This document shows, one piece after another, positions 8,716 through 16,619 of a stretch of 64,000 nt of DNA; positions within the stretch are counted from its first letter, which is position 1; each line of letters starts with the position of its first letter. Under the pieces are notes generated by a model that worked only from the letters and a program-made list of their open reading frames with translations, was not told the origin of the DNA and did no database searches. Origin of the DNA: Chitinophaga terrae (ex Kim and Jung 2007). GTDB taxonomy: Bacteria; Bacteroidota; Bacteroidia; Chitinophagales; Chitinophagaceae. Location of the stretch: NCBI RefSeq assembly GCF_900107795.1, contig NZ_FNRL01000003.1, positions 186,001 to 250,000 of the forward strand, read 5' to 3'. The position numbers and the translations under genes are program-made.

Positions 8716-10749
8716 TTATTCAAATTGTTTTAATATCAAAGGAGGGACTTGTATCCTGCCAGCCTCCTGCCAGATATAATTATGCGCAGTTTTGCTGAGA
8801 TACCATCCCAATGGCAATTGTACTTCGTCCCGGTTCAGGGAAATAGAGTAGAAGCGATAGCTCTCGTTTAGCTTACTTTCGTTGAATACTTTATTAGACA
8901 GGCCTGTAAAGGTCGGAGTACGCCTGTCCCATGCATTCATGAAGCCCGTTAGTATGGTGGTGATGTCTGGCAGCGTTGTCACTGCTTTTAACGAGGCTTC
9001 TGAATTGGGATGGGTAACCGGGCTGTTTTGAATATACACCAGGTACAATGGTAGTCTGACTTTAAATGAGTCTTCCATTTGTTCGATATATGGCCGCATC
9101 AGCGCCATGAGTTGCCACATGGTTTCTATACCTGTGTTTTCTTTATAACCGCCATCCACAATATGACCGATCGCGGTACTATCGCCGCGTTTCAGCAAAC
9201 CGCCCGAAGTGATCATCGGGAACCTGGAACATAGAGAGGCAGCGGTTTTCAGCGGTACGTCCCTTCCTAATGTTTTAATCACATCAATTTCATCATCAAA
9301 TAAACCCGATGAATCGCTCTTGATATCCAGGTTAGTGGTGATGGCTTTCTGCCCCGACTCCGCCAGTACGCCATTGATAAGCATATTGGGAATAAAGTAT
9401 TTCAGCGTTGTATCTTTTTGCCAGAGAGAAAGAAACGGCTCTTCGAAGGTATTAGCCTGCAGGTAATGACTGTAGCCATAACTCCAGCTGTCTTCCAGTT
9501 TCCTGTTACGGTTGAAATAAGGGATAGCAAAAGGAATGATCCTTTGCAAATTGTCCTGGAAAATAAAGGCGCCTGTTACATCGCTCAGGAAATCGCTTCC
9601 TATTGCCTTCCTGAATAATGAATCGCATACCGGCGTAGGTTGATGAATGTATTGGCTGTTCCTGTCGCGGTAATAAGCCTGGAAGAAAACAGAACCTACT
9701 CCGCCCCCCGATACGCTGCTGATAGCATATACATGTTTGTAGAGTTCAGGATGCAGGTTGTTGAGGTGTTGCAGTACCATGGCGGTCCAGTCCATAGCCC
9801 TGATGCCGCCTCCCTCGGCGGCTATCAGCACGATGGGATATATTTTTTTCCGGGAAGATGCTGTGTCAGGATGTATAGGCAACCTTGCCGCTAACCAGTT
9901 TTTGATATTGCTCTTTACCGTTTCCCGTGCAGGCAGGGGCCGGTCATCGATCGTGCGCAGCACTGAGTTGTCGTTGCAGTGACTGATGCTGATGATATAG
10001 ATAAGCACAAGAACACCCAGGGGCGATTTCCTTAAATTGAAGTTGGCAATGATCACGGCAAAAACGATGGTATAGAAAGACAATCCCAGTAACACGATCG
10101 TAGCCGGATGCAGGTAAGAAGCAATGCCGGCGCTTACCGGCAGCAAAAATATCGTGAACAGCAGCAGATTTACCAGCAACACGATATATATCACTATCCC
10201 CGTTACACCGGCCGACATCACGCCTTTCAGCGAAGATTGCGAAGGATTGAACCTTTCGCTGTCGGGCATCATTTCTATATTCATCTTCCTGGCCAGCCTC
10301 GACCGGTAGACCAGGAACAACATGATGGAAACGCCCAGCGCCGCGTACGATATCACATAAATGCAGAAGTAAACAATATTGTAGGTAGGCACCGTAGACC
10401 GTACGGAGAAAAGGGCTACAATAAAGATGAGCACGGGGATCACGCCAAACACCCTGGGCAACCATTTGATAAGGAACCGGGTGTATCCGAAGTTGCTGTA
10501 GTCGATCATTTTCAGCCGCAGCAGGATACGGGCAGTATACCATAAACTCAGCGACCATATGATCAGTGCAATAGCACTCCTGATGAAATAGTTGAATGAA
10601 TAGCGGTCTTCAATTACCGCGGTTGAAAAGTCTCTTCCCTGGTCATTATTTACGAAACAAAAATAACCGAGCAACAATAATGCAATCGAGAACAATACGG
10701 GATACAATACCCTCCAGGTATCGTTAACATAAGATAGGAATCTTGACAT
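8716..10749 (-). CDS. polytopic membrane patatin-like phospholipase
   Basis: The 677-residue protein has about seven or eight hydrophobic segments in residues 15-270, then a patatin-like domain. The oxyanion motif is GGGIR (313-317). The nucleophile is Ser347 in SVSGG, where the usual first Gly of G-x-S-x-G is Ser. The dyad aspartate is in VDGGYKENTG near residue 545. Family members are acyl hydrolases of lipids. Fusion to a multi-span membrane region suggests action at the inner membrane. The substrate is unknown, and whether the catalytic face is cytosolic depends on topology not resolved here. Confidence 0.75.
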   Translation of the reverse strand: MSRFLSYVNDTWRVLYPVLFSIALLLLGYFCFVNNDQGRDFSTAVIEDRYSFNYFIRSAIALIIWSLSLWYTARILLRLKMIDYSNFGYTRFLIKWLPRVFGVIPVLIFIVALFSVRSTVPTYNIVYFCIYVISYAALGVSIMLFLVYRSRLARKMNIEMMPDSERFNPSQSSLKGVMSAGVTGIVIYIVLLVNLLLFTIFLLPVSAGIASYLHPATIVLLGLSFYTIVFAVIIANFNLRKSPLGVLVLIYIISISHCNDNSVLRTIDDRPLPARETVKSNIKNWLAARLPIHPDTASSRKKIYPIVLIAAEGGGIRAMDWTAMVLQHLNNLHPELYKHVYAISSVSGGGVGSVFFQAYYRDRNSQYIHQPTPVCDSLFRKAIGSDFLSDVTGAFIFQDNLQRIIPFAIPYFNRNRKLEDSWSYGYSHYLQANTFEEPFLSLWQKDTTLKYFIPNMLINGVLAESGQKAITTNLDIKSDSSGLFDDEIDVIKTLGRDVPLKTAASLCSRFPMITSGGLLKRGDSTAIGHIVDGGYKENTGIETMWQLMALMRPYIEQMEDSFKVRLPLYLVYIQNSPVTHPNSEASLKAVTTLPDITTILTGFMNAWDRRTPTFTGLSNKVFNESKLNESYRFYSISLNRDEVQLPLGWYLSKTAHNYIWQEAGRIQVPPLILKQFE

Positions 10750-10818
10750 AGGTAACGTTATTATTTAGGGTCTAACAAACGAGGCTCAAATTACACATTT
10801 TTCCTATAATATCAAAAT

Positions 10819-11033
10819 GGGGTCTCACGCGGAGGTTTCACGCAGAGGCGCATAAGGTGGAAAAAGAGGCATAAGATATTTTTTAAGGGAAATAAGAAAG
10901 CAAAGGAGTTGAAGATTGTGTTATATAACATTATCGTCAACTCCTTTGCTTTCTTAAAATTCGCTTCGATCAAAATATCTTATGCCTCTTATGCACCTTA
11001 TGCCTCTCTGCGTGAAACCTCCGCATGAAACCC
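10819..11033. repeat. long palindromic repeat element A
   Basis: Two ~95-bp arms (10819-10912 and 10937-11033) are near-perfect inverted copies around a 24-bp centre. Outer arms carry GCGGAGGTTTCACGCAGAG, followed by purine-rich ATAAGG/AGAGGCATAAG blocks and AAGAAAGCAAAGGAGTTGA at the inner end. The right outer end touches the TAG stop of the minus-strand barrel gene at 11033-11035. The same outer sequence recurs in element B at 39.3 kb. It could act as a bidirectional transcription terminator, a REP/MITE-like element, or both. Confidence 0.85.
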
Positions 11034-11569
11034 TAAAAGAAGAAGCCTACCGTGAAGCCGAGTTGGTTGAAGACGTATTTATAGTCGTTGCTGCTGCCGT
11101 AGTAAAGGTATTCCAGTTTGAAACCGCTATGCATGTAGGTTGCCGCAAACGTAAAAGCCGCTCCATCGCCGGTGTTCAGCCTGTATCCTAATCCGCCCTG
11201 CAAATATTTTCCCCAATGCTGTTTATTGGCTTTCGAGTTTCCGTCGGGCCACTGATCATCCATCAGCCAGGGCATGGTTACGCCTCCGTCTGCGATGAGG
11301 AAAAAGGTGCTTTTCTTTTTGGTAAGATCGTACCTGACTGTTGTAAACAGCGGTACATGGCGGGCAAATGCTGCATTCAAGCCTGCGCCCAGCCCTACCT
11401 GCCATTGATAGGCAAAACGATAGCCAACGGCGGCCCTGGCAATGAAGTTCGTGTTCTCGCCAACCGATACTCCTCCTTCCGCAAATCCATAAACGCCGTG
11501 TTTGGTCTGTGCTATTGATTCATGTCCGGCTGCCAGCGCCAGGAATAGTAAAATATATCTTAAACGCAT
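11033..11569 (-). CDS. exported outer-membrane beta-barrel protein
   Basis: The 178-residue protein has a signal peptide (MRLRYILLFLALAAGHESIAQ). Alternating beta strands (VYGFAEGGVSV, WQVGLGAGLNAAF) follow, ending in an aromatic terminal strand (LGFTVGFFF), as expected of an outer-membrane barrel. Its ATG lies 1 bp after the stop of the LVIVD lipoprotein gene, which suggests translational coupling and shared function. The stop codon is immediately followed by palindromic repeat A. No specific family is recognised. Confidence 0.65.
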   Translation of the reverse strand: MRLRYILLFLALAAGHESIAQTKHGVYGFAEGGVSVGENTNFIARAAVGYRFAYQWQVGLGAGLNAAFARHVPLFTTVRYDLTKKKSTFFLIADGGVTMPWLMDDQWPDGNSKANKQHWGKYLQGGLGYRLNTGDGAAFTFAATYMHSGFKLEYLYYGSSNDYKYVFNQLGFTVGFFF

Positions 11570-11570
11570 C

Positions 11571-12866
11571 TTAAAGGGACTTTGGAGAGAAGTTGATTTT
11601 GCTTAAAAGGTTTGGATGCCGCATATCTTTAATGTCGAACTGGTAAAGTCCATCGTTGCCAACCAGCAGAACTATGTCATTGCCTTCGTGTATAACATCA
11701 GTAGGAGCAACGGAAGTGACAAGTTGGATAGTTGAAATATTCAACGGGTCTTTTGCATCCAGTAATCTCATGCCATTAACTCCTTCACATACTACCAGCT
11801 TTTTATCGGTTGCAAGCCCCAACCCGTAAGGCCCTGACATACCATAGCTTTTCATCAGCTTAGGGTTGGTAGGATCAGCCACATCCAGTACATCCAGCAC
11901 GTTTTCGGTATTCGTATTGCAGATAGCGCCGCTTCTTAGCGTTACATAGGCAAGATCATTTTCCACGATCACCGGATCACAGCCCTTGATATGCTGGTAA
12001 ATACCTTTAAACTGTAAAGTATCGGTATTGATGGCGTCGTAGATCGCCATGCCTGTTGGACCTCCCATGTACAGGTAATGTTTGTAAGGGAAGATAGTTT
12101 CTGCAAAAGCTCTCAGGTCCAGCTTTTTCTCCCGCTGCGGCCTGGCAGATTGGGTAACGTTGAAAGTTGTGGCAGTGAAACCCGCAATGGAATAGAGGTG
12201 ATTGTTCAGCAGCCCGAAAGTCGCCATGGAACCTGCTTTGCCAATGGCCTGGGGCGCCTGCTGAGAGCTGGAATTGGCTATAGACAGGGAATTGGAATAG
12301 CTGTCGAAATACCTATCCAGGATCTGTGGATTGCTGCTGTTGCAGTTGTAGTGGTAAACAGTGTCTTTCTCTGTAAAACCTGTTATCACACCCAGGCTGT
12401 CTGACTGCGCAAAGTTAAAAGTATACACAACCCGCGGAAAAGCGTTGTTCACCCGGTGTACTTCCCTGGCCTGGCGGGGATTGGTAATATCAATGGCAAC
12501 CAGGTCTATATAACTATCAGCATACAATGTGTTGTTTTTCATAGCCAGATCTGTGTTGCCGGGAACGTTGATAAAGGAAACGACGTTTGGGTTTTTTGGA
12601 TCGGCATTGTCAATAACATGAATGCCTTTTCCCACTTCGTTGATAAAAATATAATTCCCGTAAAGATATATTTTACCGTTCTGGGAAATGGGTTGAGGCC
12701 CTGTTTCTTTAACTGCGCTGCGGATCTCAGCGAGGGGTAAATAAACGGGTCTGTAGAGTTTGGCAGGGACCAGTTTTTCGCAACTTTGTTTCAGGCAACT
12801 ACTTTGTATCAGAGCAAACAGGGCAACGCCGAAAATGGTTCTAAAACAATGTAAAGTGTGATTCAT
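11571..12866 (-). CDS. LVIVD-repeat beta-propeller lipoprotein
   Basis: The 431-residue protein has a lipoprotein-type leader with the cysteine in LIQSSC. Repeats of the LVIVD type follow (GIHVIDNADPKNPNVVSFI, LVAIDITNPRQAREV, VLDVLDVADPTNPKLM), characteristic of a bacterial beta-propeller (PF08309). It would be membrane-anchored and exposed to the periplasm or surface. No catalytic residues are evident; binding or adhesion is a guess. It is the first gene of a two-gene unit with the barrel protein. Confidence 0.75.
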   Translation of the reverse strand: MNHTLHCFRTIFGVALFALIQSSCLKQSCEKLVPAKLYRPVYLPLAEIRSAVKETGPQPISQNGKIYLYGNYIFINEVGKGIHVIDNADPKNPNVVSFINVPGNTDLAMKNNTLYADSYIDLVAIDITNPRQAREVHRVNNAFPRVVYTFNFAQSDSLGVITGFTEKDTVYHYNCNSSNPQILDRYFDSYSNSLSIANSSSQQAPQAIGKAGSMATFGLLNNHLYSIAGFTATTFNVTQSARPQREKKLDLRAFAETIFPYKHYLYMGGPTGMAIYDAINTDTLQFKGIYQHIKGCDPVIVENDLAYVTLRSGAICNTNTENVLDVLDVADPTNPKLMKSYGMSGPYGLGLATDKKLVVCEGVNGMRLLDAKDPLNISTIQLVTSVAPTDVIHEGNDIVLLVGNDGLYQFDIKDMRHPNLLSKINFSPKSL

Positions 12867-13026
12867 AAGGGGGAATTTTATAGTTAAACGTGCGAAAACC
12901 GCAAGAGTTACATGATAATTTTATTTTGACTTTCTTTTCTTATTATTGCATGTCGTTTATTATGAAAACAAAGAAGTTATAGCCTGAGACCCGGATTTGT
13001 AACCTGACCAGTTCTAATTATATACC

Positions 13027-14442
13027 ATGAAATATTTATCCATTTTGTTCCTGCTGTTGTTTGCCCCTGTAGGAATTATAGTTGCCCAGGACAGCGCTAA
13101 AATTGCAGTTGCCCAGATCTCTGAAAAATACCTTTCCGCCGTTAAAAAGAAGTCGGGTAGCCTCGAACGGAAACTCACCGCGAAAAGCGAGCAGTCGCTG
13201 AAGCGTTTTATGAAACAGGAAGAGAAGTTGAGAAAGCGCCTGGCGAAAATAGATTCCCTGAAAGCCAATAACCTGTTTGCCAACAGCATAGATTCTCTTG
13301 GTAAGCTGAAAGCAGGATTGCAAAATAAATTATCTAGTTTCCAGTCGAAACTCCCGGGTAACATCGGTTCGCTTGATAGCCTGGGAAATACGCTTTCTTT
13401 CCTGCAAGGGCCTAACTCATTGTTAAAGCAGGGAAAGGGAGTGGCGGATAAACTGAACAGCTCCATCAAAGCGGTAGATGAGTTGAAAAATAAATTCCAG
13501 CAGGCCGACCAGATCAAAGCATACATACGCGAACGCAAACAACTGCTGAAAGAACAACTGGGCCAGTATGCGGGTATGGCGAAAGACCTCCAGAAGATCA
13601 ACAAAGAAGCCTACTATTACGCACAACAGGTAAGAGAGTATAAAGAGATTTTAAAAGATAAGAAGAAGATAGAACAGAAGGCGATGGAAGCACTTAAGAA
13701 AGTGCCGGCCTTCAATAACTTCATGCAGCAGCATTCGCAACTGGCCGGCCTGTTCAACTTGCAGGGCGCCTCTAATCCTGCTAACCTGGAAGGATTGCAG
13801 ACACGCGCACAGGTAGAACAACTGATCCAGCAGCGGTTGGGCAGCGGACCTAATGCCGGCGCGGCTGTGAGCCAGCAAATGGCGGAAGCCCGGAGCCGGT
13901 TCGATGAGCTGAAAAGCAAGTTCCCCGACCTGGATAATGCAGCGGAAATGCCCGATTTCAAACCCAATGAAATGAAAACAAAGAGCTTCCTCCAGCGCCT
14001 GGAATTTGGGAGCAATATCCAGTTCCAGCGCAGCAATAAATTCTTCCCTTCAACAGGCGACTTTGCAGGGCAGGTGGCTTATAAATTCCATAAGAACGGA
14101 AGCACCGGCGTTGGCGTTTCTTATAAACTGGGATTTGGTACGGGGTTCAACGATATTCATTTCTCCGGGCAGGGAGTAGGTTTGCGTTCGTTTATTGATT
14201 GGAAGCTGAAAGGAACGTTTTTCCTGAACGGCGGTTACGAACAGAACTATCAACCTAATTACGAAGGCTTGCCGGAAGGAGCAGGACAGGCATGGACGCA
14301 GAGCGGTTTGCTAGGGATCTCTAAAAAATACAAGATCAACAATAAAATGAAAGGCAACATGATGGTGTTGTTCGATTTCCTGTACAACCAGCATGTTCCG
14401 AGAACCGATCCCGTGAAAGTACGATTGGGTTATAATTTCTAA
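13027..14442 (+). CDS. exported coiled-coil protein with C-terminal barrel-like region
   Basis: The 471-residue protein has a signal peptide (MKYLSILFLLLFAPVGIIVAQ). A long charged helical and coiled-coil region spans ~25-310 (for example SLKRFMKQEEKLRKRLAKI and AQQVREYKEILKDKKKIEQ). From ~320 to the end it switches to strand-rich sequence (SNIQFQRSNKFFPS, GVGVSYKLGFGTG, terminal VKVRLGYNF), which resembles an outer-membrane barrel. It may bridge the periplasm to the outer membrane. No known family is recognised. A strong hairpin follows its stop. Confidence 0.65.
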   Translation: MKYLSILFLLLFAPVGIIVAQDSAKIAVAQISEKYLSAVKKKSGSLERKLTAKSEQSLKRFMKQEEKLRKRLAKIDSLKANNLFANSIDSLGKLKAGLQNKLSSFQSKLPGNIGSLDSLGNTLSFLQGPNSLLKQGKGVADKLNSSIKAVDELKNKFQQADQIKAYIRERKQLLKEQLGQYAGMAKDLQKINKEAYYYAQQVREYKEILKDKKKIEQKAMEALKKVPAFNNFMQQHSQLAGLFNLQGASNPANLEGLQTRAQVEQLIQQRLGSGPNAGAAVSQQMAEARSRFDELKSKFPDLDNAAEMPDFKPNEMKTKSFLQRLEFGSNIQFQRSNKFFPSTGDFAGQVAYKFHKNGSTGVGVSYKLGFGTGFNDIHFSGQGVGLRSFIDWKLKGTFFLNGGYEQNYQPNYEGLPEGAGQAWTQSGLLGISKKYKINNKMKGNMMVLFDFLYNQHVPRTDPVKVRLGYNF

Positions 14443-14458
14443 GGCGATAAAAAAATTG

Positions 14459-14495
14459 AAAGGTGTCGTCTCTACATTGGTAGAGAGACACCTTT
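14459..14495. terminator. hairpin between convergent genes
   Basis: AAAGGTGTC-G-TCTCTAC pairs with GTAGAGAGACACCTTT across a 4-base loop, with one bulged base. It lies between convergent genes, with A/T flanks, so it probably terminates transcription from both sides. Confidence 0.75.
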
Positions 14496-14529
14496 CCTGT
14501 GTTATGCCAACATTTATAACTACGCGAAC

Positions 14530-16407
14530 CTATTTCTTTACGGGCCAGTATAACTGGTACCTGGCTGCATTTACCTGGTAAAAAGGTATCAGCACCAGGT
14601 CCTGGTATTTAGCCGGGTATACTACGTCTTTGATGCGGAAGCTGAGCGGTTGTCCTTCTACCTGCTGGATACCAGATAAAATAGTTTCCGGCGATCCTTT
14701 TAAAGACGGCATTTCTTCCAGCGGGTATTTCTTCCCCGGAGGGATCTGCGAAAACCTGCCTGTGTCGGCCATCAATCCTGTCATCTCGTTGGTATCTATT
14801 TTCGCCGCAAGAACTAACGGCCCATATTTGAAAGCATAGTAGCCGGATTTATCCGGCAGCTGTTCCATCGATTTGTGCATTGGCAGTTTAATTGTGATCC
14901 TGTCGCCCTTTTTCCAGTTGCGGGAAAGCGCTACATAGCCCACGCCGTTCTTCTGTATGGCGAGTGGTTGGTTGTTGACAGAAACGGTTAACGCGCCGTT
15001 TGTTACCCATTCAGGATACCGGATATATATCTTCCCTTTATCAGCTTTTGAAATAAGTATGGTAGTGCTATCGGTCTGCGGAAATGCTGTCTGCTGGCTG
15101 ATCTTCCACTTGCCATCTTTACTGTTCAGTTCAGAGGCGATAAAGAGATTGATATAAAGATCATTGTTGTTTTTTGCATAGATGATGTCATTATACTTCA
15201 CATGATTTTCTATACCCGTGCCTACGCAACACCACATGGAAGTAAGAGGTTGGGAATAAACCCTGTAATGGCCCGGCCGCATAGGCGTATGGTATGCAAA
15301 CCCGCCTTTATCCGCCAACTGCGACGCGAGGATATGGTTGTACAAAGCCCTTTCGTAGTAATCCATATATGTTTGCTGTGCATCAGAAAGGAACAGCGCT
15401 TTCGTTAGCTTCAGCATGTTATAGGTATTGCAGGTTTCGGGGCCGTCAACAGCGGTGATCATGGCGCTGTAGTTATCAACAGGATTAAAGTGTTCGCCTA
15501 CGCTGTTTCCGCCTATGGCAACACTGCGGTTATTCACCACTGTTTGCCAGAAGAAACGGGCAGCCCTGTTGTAATCGGTATCTCCGTCTGCATCTGCAAT
15601 CCTTTTAAAGCCTATTACCTTCGGGATCTGTGTATTGGCATGCAGGCCTGTCAGCTTATCCTGTTCTTTTTCCAGCGGTTCAAGTATGGCCTTATGCGAG
15701 AATTTTCTTGCAGCTGCCAGGTACTTTTTATTGCCGGTTATAACATATACATCAGCGAGGACTTCATTCACGCCGCCATGCTCCGTTTTCAGCATTGTTT
15801 CCATCTGCTCGTCTGTCAACGCTTCGCTGATGCCAACCATCCAGTCGCTGAGCTTTACCAGCATCGGCAATGCTTCTTTACGGCCTGCAATGCTGTAGGC
15901 GTCTCTTAACCCTGCATATACTTTATGAATGTTATAGAACGGTACCCACCGGTGCGTGATGGCATTCACTTTACCTTGCAGGATATCGTTCCACAATGCT
16001 TTGCTGCCCGGAACGCCTCCTATGTAACCATTGCCGTTGGCCTGCTGCACTTTTGCCAGTTCGGCTATCATATAATCCAGCCGCCGGAGGGCTTCTTTAT
16101 CGCCCGTGCTGGCATAAAGAAGAGAGAGCGCGGAAAGATAGTGGCCCCCGATATGCCCGTCTAATCCCATACTTTCCCAGTTCTCGTAGGGCGCTGCTTT
16201 GGCCGGCAACCCCCCTTCCCTGAAATAGGGCGACAGCAACCTGTCGGGATCCAGCGCCATGATATAATGCTGATCGGTTGTCTGGGCCGATTTGAATATG
16301 CCCGGTAATAAGGTTACTTCCTGCAGTGTAAATGATTGCAACCTTGTTTGGGCGCTGGTACCCAATGCCATTGTGCTCAAAAGAAAAGTCAGCCAGTGCT
16401 TTTTCAT
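14530..16407 (-). CDS. GH127/GH146-type (DUF1680) beta-L-arabinofuranosidase
   Basis: I placed the start at MKKHWLTFLLS because the signal peptide (to GTSAQ) begins there; nine extra codons are open upstream. The ~625-residue enzyme shows the DUF1680 barrel with GLDGHIGGHYLSALSLLYA near the N-terminus. The Glu-x-Cys site is ETCNTYNMLKL, and the paired cysteines are in WCCVGTGIENH, matching the known catalytic Cys and zinc ligands of GH127. A beta-sandwich region follows (SGYYAFKYGPLVLAAKID). It is more like the classic GH127/GH146 branch than the enzyme at the left edge. It would release beta-linked L-arabinofuranose in the periplasm. Confidence 0.87.
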   Translation of the reverse strand: MKKHWLTFLLSTMALGTSAQTRLQSFTLQEVTLLPGIFKSAQTTDQHYIMALDPDRLLSPYFREGGLPAKAAPYENWESMGLDGHIGGHYLSALSLLYASTGDKEALRRLDYMIAELAKVQQANGNGYIGGVPGSKALWNDILQGKVNAITHRWVPFYNIHKVYAGLRDAYSIAGRKEALPMLVKLSDWMVGISEALTDEQMETMLKTEHGGVNEVLADVYVITGNKKYLAAARKFSHKAILEPLEKEQDKLTGLHANTQIPKVIGFKRIADADGDTDYNRAARFFWQTVVNNRSVAIGGNSVGEHFNPVDNYSAMITAVDGPETCNTYNMLKLTKALFLSDAQQTYMDYYERALYNHILASQLADKGGFAYHTPMRPGHYRVYSQPLTSMWCCVGTGIENHVKYNDIIYAKNNNDLYINLFIASELNSKDGKWKISQQTAFPQTDSTTILISKADKGKIYIRYPEWVTNGALTVSVNNQPLAIQKNGVGYVALSRNWKKGDRITIKLPMHKSMEQLPDKSGYYAFKYGPLVLAAKIDTNEMTGLMADTGRFSQIPPGKKYPLEEMPSLKGSPETILSGIQQVEGQPLSFRIKDVVYPAKYQDLVLIPFYQVNAARYQLYWPVKK

Positions 16408-16446
16408 AAGTGGAATCGTTGTTCTGGATACCAAGATAATAATTAA

Positions 16447-16467
16447 GTGTTAATGTGACAATTAATT
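16447..16467. promoter_or_regulatory. candidate operator shared with the GH51 promoter
   Basis: GTGTTAATGTGACAATTAAT lies ~40-60 bp upstream of the GH127 start, in the divergent region with GH9. A 21-base segment at 40996-41016 upstream of GH51 matches at 16 of 21 positions (TGTAATTATGACAATTA core). Both have a TGT...ACA inverted character. A common arabinose-responsive regulator is inferred. Confidence 0.35.
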
Positions 16468-16564
16468 TAAAAGAAATTATTTTAGCGGTCGTAGCGGTAG
16501 AAAAAGGGCAAGAAATAGATAAAATAATCTCATTTATATTAATATAATTGTGCGGTTGACACTT

Positions 16565-16572
16565 TAACTTTG
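16565..16572 (+). promoter_or_regulatory. Bacteroidota -7 promoter element for GH9 operon
   Basis: TAACTTTG is a perfect TAnnTTTG element 48 bp before the GH9 start codon. No well-spaced -33 TTTG was found, so the call rests on the -7 box. Confidence 0.45.
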
Positions 16573-16619
16573 TACCTCCAGCTTCGCTACATCATCGAAT
16601 TAACAATTTGTAAAACGGT

